DNA of 64,000 nucleotides, taken from Olleya sp. YS (GTDB lineage: Bacteria > Bacteroidota > Bacteroidia > Flavobacteriales > Flavobacteriaceae). Positions 1 through 6,509 of the stretch are shown piece after piece. The stretch is taken from the NCBI RefSeq assembly GCF_029760915.1, contig NZ_CP121685.1, positions 2,257,001 through 2,321,000 on the forward strand, in the 5' to 3' direction. A program made the translations under genes and the position numbers. Numbering within the stretch: position 1 is the first letter of the stretch; each line of letters starts with the position of its first letter. The notes beneath the pieces are model-generated. The model was not told the DNA's origin and did not search any database. It saw nothing but the letters and a program-made list of their open reading frames with translations.

Positions 1-16
1 CTACACTTTTTTTATT

Positions 17-667
17 TTGATAGACGACATAGAGTACAACACAGAGCGTGAACATTTGATTATTCCAGAGTATGGACGCCATATTCAAAAAATGATTAAC
101 TACGCAAAAACACAAGAGCCAAAAGAAGAACGCAATAAATTAGCTAAGTCTATAATTGCAGTTATGGGAAATATGCAACCGCATTTACGTGATGTGCCAG
201 ATTTTCAGCATAAACTTTGGGATCAATTATTTATCATGTCTAATTTTGAATTAGATGCAGATTCGCCATTTGGAGTACCTTCTAAAGAAGAGTTATCTGA
301 AAAGCCAGAACCTTTAAAATATCCACAAAACTTTCCTAAGTATCGTTTTTATGGTAACAATATTAAAACCATGATTGACGTTGCTAATACATGGGAAGAA
401 GGAGAAATGAAAGAAGCTTTGGTTTACACCATTGCTAATCACATGAAAAAGTGCTTTTTAAATTGGAATAAAGACACGGTTGAAGACGATGTGATTTTTG
501 ACCATTTGTATGAGTTGTCTGGCGGAAAAATTAATTTAAAGAATTCTGAAGAAGACCTTACAGATGCTTCACGATTAATGAAAGCGTCAAGCGGAAAAAA
601 ATATTCTAGCAACAAAAAAGGGTCAAATAAAAAAAACAACCAAAACCGAAACCGAAAAAGATATTAA
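17..667 (+). CDS. DUF4290 domain-containing protein
   Basis: A 216-residue soluble protein with the DUF4290 signature near its start (EYNTEREHLIIPEYGRHIQK), a family found in Bacteroidota and of unknown function. The C-terminal 35 residues are a low-complexity basic tail rich in Lys, Asn, Ser and Arg, suggesting nucleic-acid contact (inference). The start is TTG at 17; family members normally begin just before the IEYN motif, which fits this codon. The frame stays open to the window edge, so an upstream start cannot be excluded. Only eight bases separate its stop from murA, so the two are probably cotranscribed, an arrangement I recall as common in flavobacteria. Confidence 0.85.
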   Translation: MIDDIEYNTEREHLIIPEYGRHIQKMINYAKTQEPKEERNKLAKSIIAVMGNMQPHLRDVPDFQHKLWDQLFIMSNFELDADSPFGVPSKEELSEKPEPLKYPQNFPKYRFYGNNIKTMIDVANTWEEGEMKEALVYTIANHMKKCFLNWNKDTVEDDVIFDHLYELSGGKINLKNSEEDLTDASRLMKASSGKKYSSNKKGSNKKNNQNRNRKRY

Positions 668-675
668 ACGTATTT

Positions 676-1992
676 ATGGGAACATTTAAAATTGAAGGTG
701 GACACCAATTAAAAGGAAATATCCAACCTCAAGGCGCAAAAAACGAAGCATTACAAATACTATGTGCAGTTTTACTAACTCCAGAAAAAGTAACCATAAA
801 TAATATACCTGATATTATTGATATCAATAAGTTAATAGCTTTATTAGGTAATTTAGGTGTTAAGGTCAACAAATTATCTGAAGGTACTTACACGTTTCAA
901 GCAGATGCTATAGATTTAGATTATATGCAAACTGCCGATTTTAAAAAAGAAGGAAGCGGTTTAAGAGGCTCTATTATGATGGTTGGACCTTTATTAGCGC
1001 GTTTTGGTAAAGGCTATATTCCAAAACCAGGAGGAGACAAAATTGGACGTCGTCGTTTAGATACACATTTTGAAGGATTTATAAACCTTGGTGCTAAGTT
1101 TAGATACAATCGAGAAGAGTATTTTTATGGTGTAGAAGCCGATAAACTTACAGGTACAGATATGTTGTTAGATGAAGCTTCTGTAACTGGTACTGCTAAT
1201 ATTGTGATGGCTGCAGTCCTTGCAGAAGGTACAACTACCATCTATAATGCAGCTTGCGAGCCTTATTTACAGCAATTGTGTAAAATGCTTAATAGAATGG
1301 GAGCTAAAATCTCTGGTGTAGGCTCAAATCTTTTAACCATTGAAGGTGTTGATAGCTTAGGTGGAACAGAGCATACCATGCTACCAGATATGATTGAAAT
1401 TGGGAGTTGGATTGGTTTGGCTGCGATGACAAAGTCTGAGTTGACTATTAAAAATGTGAGTTGGGACGACTTAGGACAAATCCCTAACGTTTTCAGAAAA
1501 CTAGGAATTACTGTCGAAAAGCAAGGAGACGATATACACATTCCTGCACATACTAATGGATACGAGATACAAAACTATATTGATGGTTCAATACTAACAA
1601 TTGCAGATGCACCTTGGCCAGGATTTACGCCAGATTTGTTAAGTATTGTTTTAGTCGTTGCTACACAAGCTAGAGGAGAAGTACTAGTGCACCAAAAGAT
1701 GTTTGAGAGTCGTTTGTTTTTTGTCGATAAATTAATTGATATGGGAGCAAAAATAATTCTTTGCGATCCACACAGAGCTACCGTTATGGGTCACGATTTT
1801 AAATCGCAACTAAAAGCCACGACTATGGTATCTCCAGATATTAGAGCAGGAATTAGTTTATTAATTGCAGCTTTATCTGCAAAAGGAACAAGTACCATAC
1901 ATAACATCGAGCAAATAGATAGAGGTTACCAAAAAATAGTTGAGCGTTTACAAGCTATTGGTGCTAAGATTGAACGTCTTGAAGGGAATTAA
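676..1992 (+). CDS. murA: UDP-N-acetylglucosamine 1-carboxyvinyltransferase MurA
   Basis: MurA transfers enolpyruvate from PEP to UDP-GlcNAc, the first committed step of peptidoglycan synthesis, in the cytoplasm. The 438-residue length and the EPSP-synthase fold motifs fit: QGAKNEALQ at residue 19, GPLLARFG at about 104, and SPDIRAGISLLIAAL near the C-terminus. The catalytic loop reads KPGGDKIGRRRLDTH, so the Cys that fosfomycin alkylates in most bacteria (Cys115 in E. coli) is Asp121 here (codon 1036-1038). Asp at this place is known to keep the enzyme active and to give intrinsic fosfomycin resistance. It lies directly behind the DUF4290 gene and ends at a strong terminator. Confidence 0.95.
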   Translation: MGTFKIEGGHQLKGNIQPQGAKNEALQILCAVLLTPEKVTINNIPDIIDINKLIALLGNLGVKVNKLSEGTYTFQADAIDLDYMQTADFKKEGSGLRGSIMMVGPLLARFGKGYIPKPGGDKIGRRRLDTHFEGFINLGAKFRYNREEYFYGVEADKLTGTDMLLDEASVTGTANIVMAAVLAEGTTTIYNAACEPYLQQLCKMLNRMGAKISGVGSNLLTIEGVDSLGGTEHTMLPDMIEIGSWIGLAAMTKSELTIKNVSWDDLGQIPNVFRKLGITVEKQGDDIHIPAHTNGYEIQNYIDGSILTIADAPWPGFTPDLLSIVLVVATQARGEVLVHQKMFESRLFFVDKLIDMGAKIILCDPHRATVMGHDFKSQLKATTMVSPDIRAGISLLIAALSAKGTSTIHNIEQIDRGYQKIVERLQAIGAKIERLEGN

Positions 1993-2014
1993 AAAACTTT
2001 AAATACAACATATA

Positions 2015-2048
2015 AAAAAAAGCTTCAATAATTTATTGAAGCTTTTTT
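2015..2048 (+). terminator. Rho-independent terminator after murA
   Basis: A near-perfect hairpin with arms AGCTTCAATAA and TTATTGAAGCT lies between an A run and a T run about 25 bases after the murA stop. The symmetric A and T tracts mean it could also stop transcription from the convergent gene at 2097-2459. Confidence 0.85.
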
Positions 2049-2053
2049 ATATT

Positions 2054-2095
2054 CAGCTAACAGCTAACAGCTAACAGCTAACAGCTAACAGCTAA
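2054..2095. repeat. Tandem repeat, six copies of CAGCTAA
   Basis: Six perfect, uninterrupted copies of the heptamer CAGCTAA fill the space between the murA terminator and the stop codon of the convergent SnoaL-like gene. A 7-nt unit outside coding sequence looks like a slippage-prone minisatellite. It has no spacers, so it is not a CRISPR. Confidence 0.95.
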
Positions 2096-2096
2096 T

Positions 2097-2459
2097 TTAT
2101 TCCATATTATAAAAATACTGCTCGCTAGCTATTTTACCATCTTTAACTTCGTACACACAAACTTCTTCCATTTGTTGTCTTCCTCTGTCTTTAAATGTAC
2201 AATCAAAACTCATTTTTGCAGTAAAAAAATTATCAGCTACAAGAGGTTCACTAACTTCACCACTATGGTATTCTGCAACATTATCTAACCATTCTTTACT
2301 TTTATTCCAAACGTTTTGTTTGCCAGTAATAACTTCTCCTGGTACTCCTGGCATTTCTCTGGATACTACGTTATCTGCATATAATTCATTTATGCACTCT
2401 AGGTTTTTACCTTCTCTGCACATGCTTGCCCATTGTTGAGCGACTTCTTTTGTGTTCAT
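2097..2459 (-). CDS. SnoaL-like / NTF2-fold protein
   Basis: A 120-residue soluble protein of the SnoaL-like (NTF2 superfamily) type: an N-terminal helical stretch (VAQQWASMCREGKNLECINEL), then alternating strands ending in VCVYEVKDGKIASEQYFY, the usual last two strands of the cone-shaped fold. Proteins of this fold are dimeric binding proteins or small-molecule isomerases and hydrolases; the substrate cannot be told here. The gene is convergent with murA and sits just beyond the end of the cassette-like array that starts at 2501. No matching complementary core follows its stop, so I treat it as resident chromosome rather than a cassette. Confidence 0.75.
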   Translation of the reverse strand: MNTKEVAQQWASMCREGKNLECINELYADNVVSREMPGVPGEVITGKQNVWNKSKEWLDNVAEYHSGEVSEPLVADNFFTAKMSFDCTFKDRGRQQMEEVCVYEVKDGKIASEQYFYNME

Positions 2460-2500
2460 AATGTATTGTTTTAGTTGTATTTACAAGATAATAAAAAATT

Positions 2501-2580
2501 AGGAGCTAATGTGTTTGTGTTGGTTAGTTGTGTGTTTATGCAACGACCCATGCAATTAATTATACATGTTGTTGGCATTT
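2501..2580 (-). repeat. attC-like imperfect palindrome, site 3 (short)
   Basis: An 80-nt site downstream of the 102-residue cassette gene. The inverse core lies at 2571-2580 and the arms are about 2517-2531 and 2552-2567. Differences between the arms are nearly all transitions, which would form G-T pairs in folded single strand. The distal core (minus strand ATTAGCTCCT, 2501-2510) is degenerate, having ATT for GTT, as might be expected at the last site of an array. Confidence 0.5.
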
Positions 2581-2755
2581 CGTTGTTTTTTTTCAGGTAA
2601 CTTATTATTCAACTTTTTTCCTTTTTCCGATTATCCAGCGTTTGAGTGAATTCGGTCAGTGTTTTATTCCGCAAACTTTTTCAATTCCGATTGAGTGAGC
2701 AATTCCGCAACTTGCTATATTCCGCATTCAGTTCGGGTTTTGTATTTAATTTAGT
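2581..2755 (-). other. Non-coding cassette tail with repeated TTCCG motifs
   Basis: Between the 102-residue gene and its attC-like site there are 175 bases without an open frame. TTCCG occurs five times (TTCCGA or TTCCGC) plus one inverted ATTCGG. The same pentamer recurs in the other two units but not obviously in the neighbouring chromosome. This could be 3-prime untranslated sequence of the cassette or decayed coding sequence. Confidence 0.4.
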
Positions 2756-3064
2756 TTATTTTTTATTCAATATTTCGTTATATTTCTTTGATTCAGGTTC
2801 ATAAGTTATCAATTCTCCATTTTTTCCATCCACAAATAATTTTCCGCAATTAGTACATTCCCATAACGTTTTAAAAACATCTTGTTTTCTTAATTGCATA
2901 CTAGCATTTTCTTTGTCTTTTTCTGTTTTTCCAGATTTTTCAATTGCAAAGTCTATAGAATCCCAAAAATCAAACCATTGAGTATCTGAAATTACATATC
3001 CTTTGTTTTTAAGATAATCAGTTTGGTCGACTATTATGTTCTGGCAAGTGCATTTAATTTTCAT
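2756..3064 (-). CDS. Hypothetical Zn-ribbon-like cassette protein
   Basis: A 102-residue soluble protein I do not recognise. It has a CxC pair near the N-terminus (Cys5, Cys7) and a CxxC (ECTNCGKLF) at about residues 70-73, so a four-Cys zinc site is plausible. The middle is helical and charged. It is the gene of the third cassette-like unit, lying between the core at 3144-3153 and the inverse core at 2571-2580. The start is ATG at 3064. It has no signal peptide or membrane segment and probably acts in the cytoplasm. Confidence 0.65.
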   Translation of the reverse strand: MKIKCTCQNIIVDQTDYLKNKGYVISDTQWFDFWDSIDFAIEKSGKTEKDKENASMQLRKQDVFKTLWECTNCGKLFVDGKNGELITYEPESKKYNEILNKK

Positions 3065-3143
3065 TGTTGAATTGAGTCATTTTTTATATAAGCTGTAATC
3101 AAAATCAATTTCTATTATTAGCTTCAGAGTGCGTTCACCCAAT

Positions 3144-3280
3144 GAATGCCAACGGTCTCGGCTATGAGTAGTTGCGTGGGCTAGCACTTAACTTTGCAAG
3201 TACACACCAAACTGAAAATCCTCGCGGATTTTTAGAAGTAGGCGAGAACAAGCAATTACTTATAGCCATTGTTGTGCAAC
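3144..3280 (-). repeat. attC-like imperfect palindrome, site 2
   Basis: A 137-nt site between the YD-repeat gene and the Zn-ribbon gene. It is bounded by the inverse core at 3271-3280 and the next core at 3144-3153. Outer arms of 16 nt (3160-3175 and 3252-3267) are complementary except for two transitions, which would pair as G-T. The middle is AT-poor and variable, like the variable terminal structure of attC sites. Confidence 0.65.
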
Positions 3281-3288
3281 GTATTTTT

Positions 3289-4128
3289 TTATTCGTAATA
3301 TTCAATTTGTCTTTCCCAAACCATTCCTAATTCTCCGTTAGAGCTTCTCCTTTTAGAAATCCAATTTCCATTTTCGTCATATACATATTCGAAAGAAGTT
3401 TGGTGTGTTTGTTCGTCTTGTTCGTTAAACCAATTTTGAACAATCAAATTATCCATATCATCATATTCGGATACGAATTTCATAAAACTTCCATCAGGAT
3501 TGAATTTGAACTGTAAATTTTCATTTCCGTCTTTATCGTATGAGTATGTGCGTCTGTCTTTTAAACTTCCATCAGGTTTATATCTGAATTGTTCAATTTT
3601 TTTGTTGTCAAAATTGTATTTGTAAACATATTTACAACCATTTTCACTTTCTGGACTTTTGAGCAACATCCCGATATTATTGCCTTTTTCGTCATAGCTA
3701 TTCGATTGAATATTTGTCAGATTATTATCCGAATCATAAGTTTTAACAGCAATCATATTGTCGTTAGAATCGTACTCATAAGTCCAATAGCTTTTCAATT
3801 CATCTGATGAATTTTTCTTCATAGCTTTTTGAGCAACTCCATCTTCATTTCTTTCGTAAATAGTTTTCTCATACAGTGAACCGTCATTTTCATATTGTCC
3901 GTTTTCTATTACTTTCTCATTTTTATCAAAAATCATATATGAGCTTATGTTTGAGTCAAATAGATTTTCTCGACTTTTTAACTCACCATTTTCTGGTTTA
4001 TAAATGACTTCTTTAACCATTTTCATTTTTGGTTTGAGAGTGTCTGAAGTCGATTGAGCGATTAAATTAGATACAGGAAATGAAATCAGAATTCCGAGTA
4101 ATAATATGTATTTCATAGCTTTGTTCAT
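3289..4128 (-). CDS. Secreted YD-repeat-like protein (cassette gene)
   Basis: An exported protein of about 279 residues. It has a signal peptide (MKYILLLGILISFPVSNLIAQ) and then a run of short repeats of the form YxYDxxGNxI with tyrosine-rich strands, resembling the YD/RHS repeats or the MORN-like repeats of Bacteroidota surface proteins. No C-terminal toxin domain is visible, as the protein ends within the repeats. A longer frame begins with GTG at 4137, but that codon lies inside the core GTTGTGCAAC, so I place the start at ATG 4128 (4116 is also possible). It is the gene of the second cassette-like unit. Function is unknown; adhesion or binding is a guess. Confidence 0.75.
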   Translation of the reverse strand: MNKAMKYILLLGILISFPVSNLIAQSTSDTLKPKMKMVKEVIYKPENGELKSRENLFDSNISSYMIFDKNEKVIENGQYENDGSLYEKTIYERNEDGVAQKAMKKNSSDELKSYWTYEYDSNDNMIAVKTYDSDNNLTNIQSNSYDEKGNNIGMLLKSPESENGCKYVYKYNFDNKKIEQFRYKPDGSLKDRRTYSYDKDGNENLQFKFNPDGSFMKFVSEYDDMDNLIVQNWFNEQDEQTHQTSFEYVYDENGNWISKRRSSNGELGMVWERQIEYYE

Positions 4129-4130
4129 AT

Positions 4131-4270
4131 GTTGCACAACGTATTTGTGTATGGCTAGTTGCGTGGTTAAGCGAGTAATTTAGCAAAAAAATCACAGATA
4201 GAATATTCCGCAGGAATGTTCGTAAGTCGGCAGTGAACCAAGCAATTAATTATACATGGTGTTGTGGCAC
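4131..4270 (-). repeat. attC-like imperfect palindrome, site 1
   Basis: A 140-nt site between the small lipoprotein gene and the YD-repeat gene. It runs from the inverse core at 4261-4270 to the next core at 4131-4140. Outer arms at 4147-4162 and 4242-4257 match over 16 positions, with differences that are transitions only and hence G-T pairs when folded. An inner hairpin (ATTCCGCAGGAAT) occurs around 4203-4217. Confidence 0.65.
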
Positions 4271-4426
4271 GTTTTTATTTATCCGCTTTTTCTTGTTTTC
4301 AATTAATTCAGCTGGTAAACAATTAAATTTCGTTTTGCATTTGACATTACAAACAAGAATCAATTATTGTTTTCGTTCCGCTCATATTTAAGGTTTCATC
4401 CTGTTTAGGTTTTACATATACTGCTG

Positions 4427-4657
4427 TTATTTGCAATTAACAGATAGTTTTAATGTGTCTCCAACTTCAAATATATCGGAAGTATTTATAAATAATTTTC
4501 CTTTTCCTTTAGTTGGTTTTAGTCTATAAGTATAATTATACGCATTATATTTATGCTTCTTGTATACTACGAATTCATTTGAGTTATGACCAAGTTCCGA
4601 ACAGGAACAAAAGCATATAACTAAAGCTACGAGGAAATATTGAACTAAGTTTTTCAT
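4427..4657 (-). CDS. Small lipoprotein (cassette gene)
   Basis: A 76-residue protein with a hydrophobic N-terminus and a lipobox-like stretch (LVALVICFCSCSEL), so it is probably a lipoprotein anchored in the envelope. The C-terminal half has alternating strands ending in VGDTLKLSVNC, a common tail of small flavobacterial lipoproteins of unknown role. It is the gene of the first cassette-like unit, following the core at 4817-4826. About 160 bases separate the core from its start, with no recognisable promoter. Confidence 0.65.
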   Translation of the reverse strand: MKNLVQYFLVALVICFCSCSELGHNSNEFVVYKKHKYNAYNYTYRLKPTKGKGKLFINTSDIFEVGDTLKLSVNCK

Positions 4658-4826
4658 GTATTTTTTTGTTTTCCCAACCTTTATTCCGCCACTTTTATAT
4701 CTGTATTTTCAGTTCTATATAACCAAACTGAATTCAGGATTTCGTTGCTCAATTCGGCAATCTATTTTTAAAGGATTTCTGTATTATTTTAATCAAGTCT
4801 CAATGTTTTTTCAAATGTGCCACAAC

Positions 4827-4868
4827 AAAGTTGTTATATCCCGATAATATCACTGGATAAAACAACTT
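4827..4868 (-). terminator. Hairpin after the M28 peptidase, abutting the first cassette core
   Basis: Fifteen-base arms (4827-4841 and 4854-4868) are complementary with one mismatch and lie directly after the stop codon of the M28 gene on the minus strand. Only three T residues follow before the sequence becomes the first cassette core, so this is either a terminator whose T tract was cut off or a recombination boundary structure. Confidence 0.5.
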
Positions 4869-6413
4869 TTACTGTGCTTTATCTACAGTAATTCTTGCAT
4901 CACGATTGGCTAATTCCCAAGCGGTATAAAACACTAATCTTGCTCTGTTTTCTAATAAATCGTATTCTATTTTATCTGGTGTATCACTTGGTCTGTGGTA
5001 ATCGTCATGCGTCCCATTAAAATAAAAAATAACTGGTATGTTGTTTTTTGCAAAGTTGTAATGGTCTGATCTGTAGTAAAAACGGTTTGGGTCATTCTCG
5101 TCATTATACGTATAATCCAGCTCTACATTAGCGTATTTGGTATTAACCATTTCTGAGATGTTATGTAACTCTGTACTTAATTTATCACTTCCAATAAGGT
5201 AAATGTAGTTACGGTCTCCTGTTTTACGTTTTGGGTCTGTACGACCAATCATGTCTATATTTAAATTAGCAACGGTATTGGCTAACGGGAAAATAGGATC
5301 GTTATCTGTGTAGTGTCTGCTTCCTAATAGTCCTTTTTCTTCTCCAGTTACATTTAAAAATACTACAGAGCGTTTTGGACCATGACCAGCTTGTTTAGCT
5401 TTTGCAAATGCTTCTGCTATTTCTAAAACAGCTACTGTACCAGAACCATCATCATCCGCACCATTATACACCTCTCCGTTTTTTACACCTTCGTGATCTA
5501 AATGTGCAGAAATTACAATATACTCATCTGGTTTTTCTGTACCTCTAACGATTGCTGCAACATTTTCTGAGGATAATGCTTTGGAGTTGTTTTTAAAATC
5601 TAAATTAAAGTTAGCAGCTACTACTTCGTTTTTAGTAGTTAATTCTTTGCTAACTATTGCATTGTAAGCACCATCGTTAATTAAAAAGTAGTACATGTTT
5701 TTATCGTTGCCTACTAAACTCATTCTACCACTTGACGTACCATAGCGTAGTGCTGCCATAGCAAATACGTCTGGGTGATAAAACAGTACTGCTTTGGCAC
5801 CTTTGTCTTTTGCTATATCACGTTTTAAAGCAAATTGTTGTCTAAAATTAGACCATTTAGACGTTTCTTCTGTTCCAGATATTACGTAAGTACCATCATT
5901 ATTTTTAGGTTCTCCGTGTTTAAATAATACTACCTTACCTGTAACATCTACACCATCATAGCTTGAGTAGTTATCATCTTCTATACCATATCCTAGATTA
6001 ACAATTTCGGTTGCTTGTAGTTTGCTAGTTTCCATAGGGTTAATGGATACAAAATCTTCTAGGTTTTTTAATGACTTACCGTTAATAGTTAGTGTTACAT
6101 CTGGTTTGGATTGTAACTCTAATGGCACATCTTGAAAGTAGTTACCGTCTGCTTTAGCTGCAGGAACGCCAAACTTCATATAATGTTCTTTTAAAAAGTT
6201 GACTGCTTTTTTTTGTCCTTCGGCACCAGTTTCTCGTCCTTCAAACTCGTCTGAAGCATATTGGTATAACGCTGTTTTTAAGTCGTCTTGGGTAATAGTT
6301 TGTGCATACACTGTTGGGTCTGCAACTTTATTACTGGTTTTGCTACCTTTTTGAGAGCTTCCACAAGCAATAAATAATAAGCTTAATGTGGTAATTGAAA
6401 GTATAGATTTCAT
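4869..6413 (-). CDS. M28 family zinc peptidase with PA domain (lipoprotein)
   Basis: A 514-residue exported metallopeptidase, likely an aminopeptidase. The N-terminus is a lipoprotein signal (LLFIAC). A protease-associated (PA) insert lies at about residues 145-260. The catalytic M28 domain shows the zinc ligands HLDH (304-307), GADDDGSGT with Asp320, GEEKGLLGS with the catalytic Glu pair, NIDMIGR, and SDHYNF with the last His. All key residues are present. The next gene upstream on the same strand is a shorter paralogue, so this is a tandem duplication. A -7 box lies at 6443-6450. It probably acts in the periplasm or at the cell surface on peptides. Confidence 0.93.
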   Translation of the reverse strand: MKSILSITTLSLLFIACGSSQKGSKTSNKVADPTVYAQTITQDDLKTALYQYASDEFEGRETGAEGQKKAVNFLKEHYMKFGVPAAKADGNYFQDVPLELQSKPDVTLTINGKSLKNLEDFVSINPMETSKLQATEIVNLGYGIEDDNYSSYDGVDVTGKVVLFKHGEPKNNDGTYVISGTEETSKWSNFRQQFALKRDIAKDKGAKAVLFYHPDVFAMAALRYGTSSGRMSLVGNDKNMYYFLINDGAYNAIVSKELTTKNEVVAANFNLDFKNNSKALSSENVAAIVRGTEKPDEYIVISAHLDHEGVKNGEVYNGADDDGSGTVAVLEIAEAFAKAKQAGHGPKRSVVFLNVTGEEKGLLGSRHYTDNDPIFPLANTVANLNIDMIGRTDPKRKTGDRNYIYLIGSDKLSTELHNISEMVNTKYANVELDYTYNDENDPNRFYYRSDHYNFAKNNIPVIFYFNGTHDDYHRPSDTPDKIEYDLLENRARLVFYTAWELANRDARITVDKAQ

Positions 6414-6442
6414 TAAAAAAAGAGTTTAAATTGTTATACGTT

Positions 6443-6450
6443 CAAAAATA
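6443..6450 (-). promoter_or_regulatory. -7 box TATTTTTG for the M28 peptidase
   Basis: A match on the minus strand to the Bacteroidota consensus TAnnTTTG, 30 bases before the start codon. A TTG on the same strand at about 6474-6476 could serve as the -33 element. Confidence 0.5.
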
Positions 6451-6509
6451 CAAGAAAAAATAAGTTAAAACCACAATTTAATGCGATTTTAAAGACAGAT
6501 AGTTGTGGA

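Larger units (their letters stand above)
2501..4826 (-). mobile_element. Integron-cassette-like array of three genes (no integrase)
   Basis: Read on the minus strand, three short genes each start just after a core beginning GTTG and end before a complementary inverse core. The pairs are GTTGTGGCAC/GTGCCACAAC (4817-4826 with 4261-4270), GTTGTGCAAC/GTTGCACAAC (4131-4140 with 3271-3280) and GTTGGCATT/AATGCCAAC (3145-3153 with 2571-2579). The pairing is private to each unit, and the inverse core of one unit and the core of the next bracket an imperfect palindrome, exactly as in integron cassettes joined at attC sites. All genes point the same way, and no TAnnTTTG promoter box is visible inside the units. 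Cores match the classical GTTRRRY only in 5-6 of 7 positions, and no integrase is in the window, so the call is attC-like by architecture only. Confidence 0.6.

Noticed and set aside
1263-1541. Minus-strand frame of 92 codons in murA
   Set aside because: It is antisense to conserved murA sequence.
2054-2095. Short repeat array as a possible CRISPR
   Set aside because: The repeat is 7 bases long with no spacers, and no cas genes are near.
2501-4826. Classical class 1-type integron
   Set aside because: No integrase gene, attI or Pc promoter is visible, and the cores match GTTRRRY only in part, so I report only an attC-like array.
4656-4847. Plus-strand frame of 63 codons across the first cassette core
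   Set aside because: It runs antisense through the lipoprotein upstream region and across the core, with no protein-like signature.
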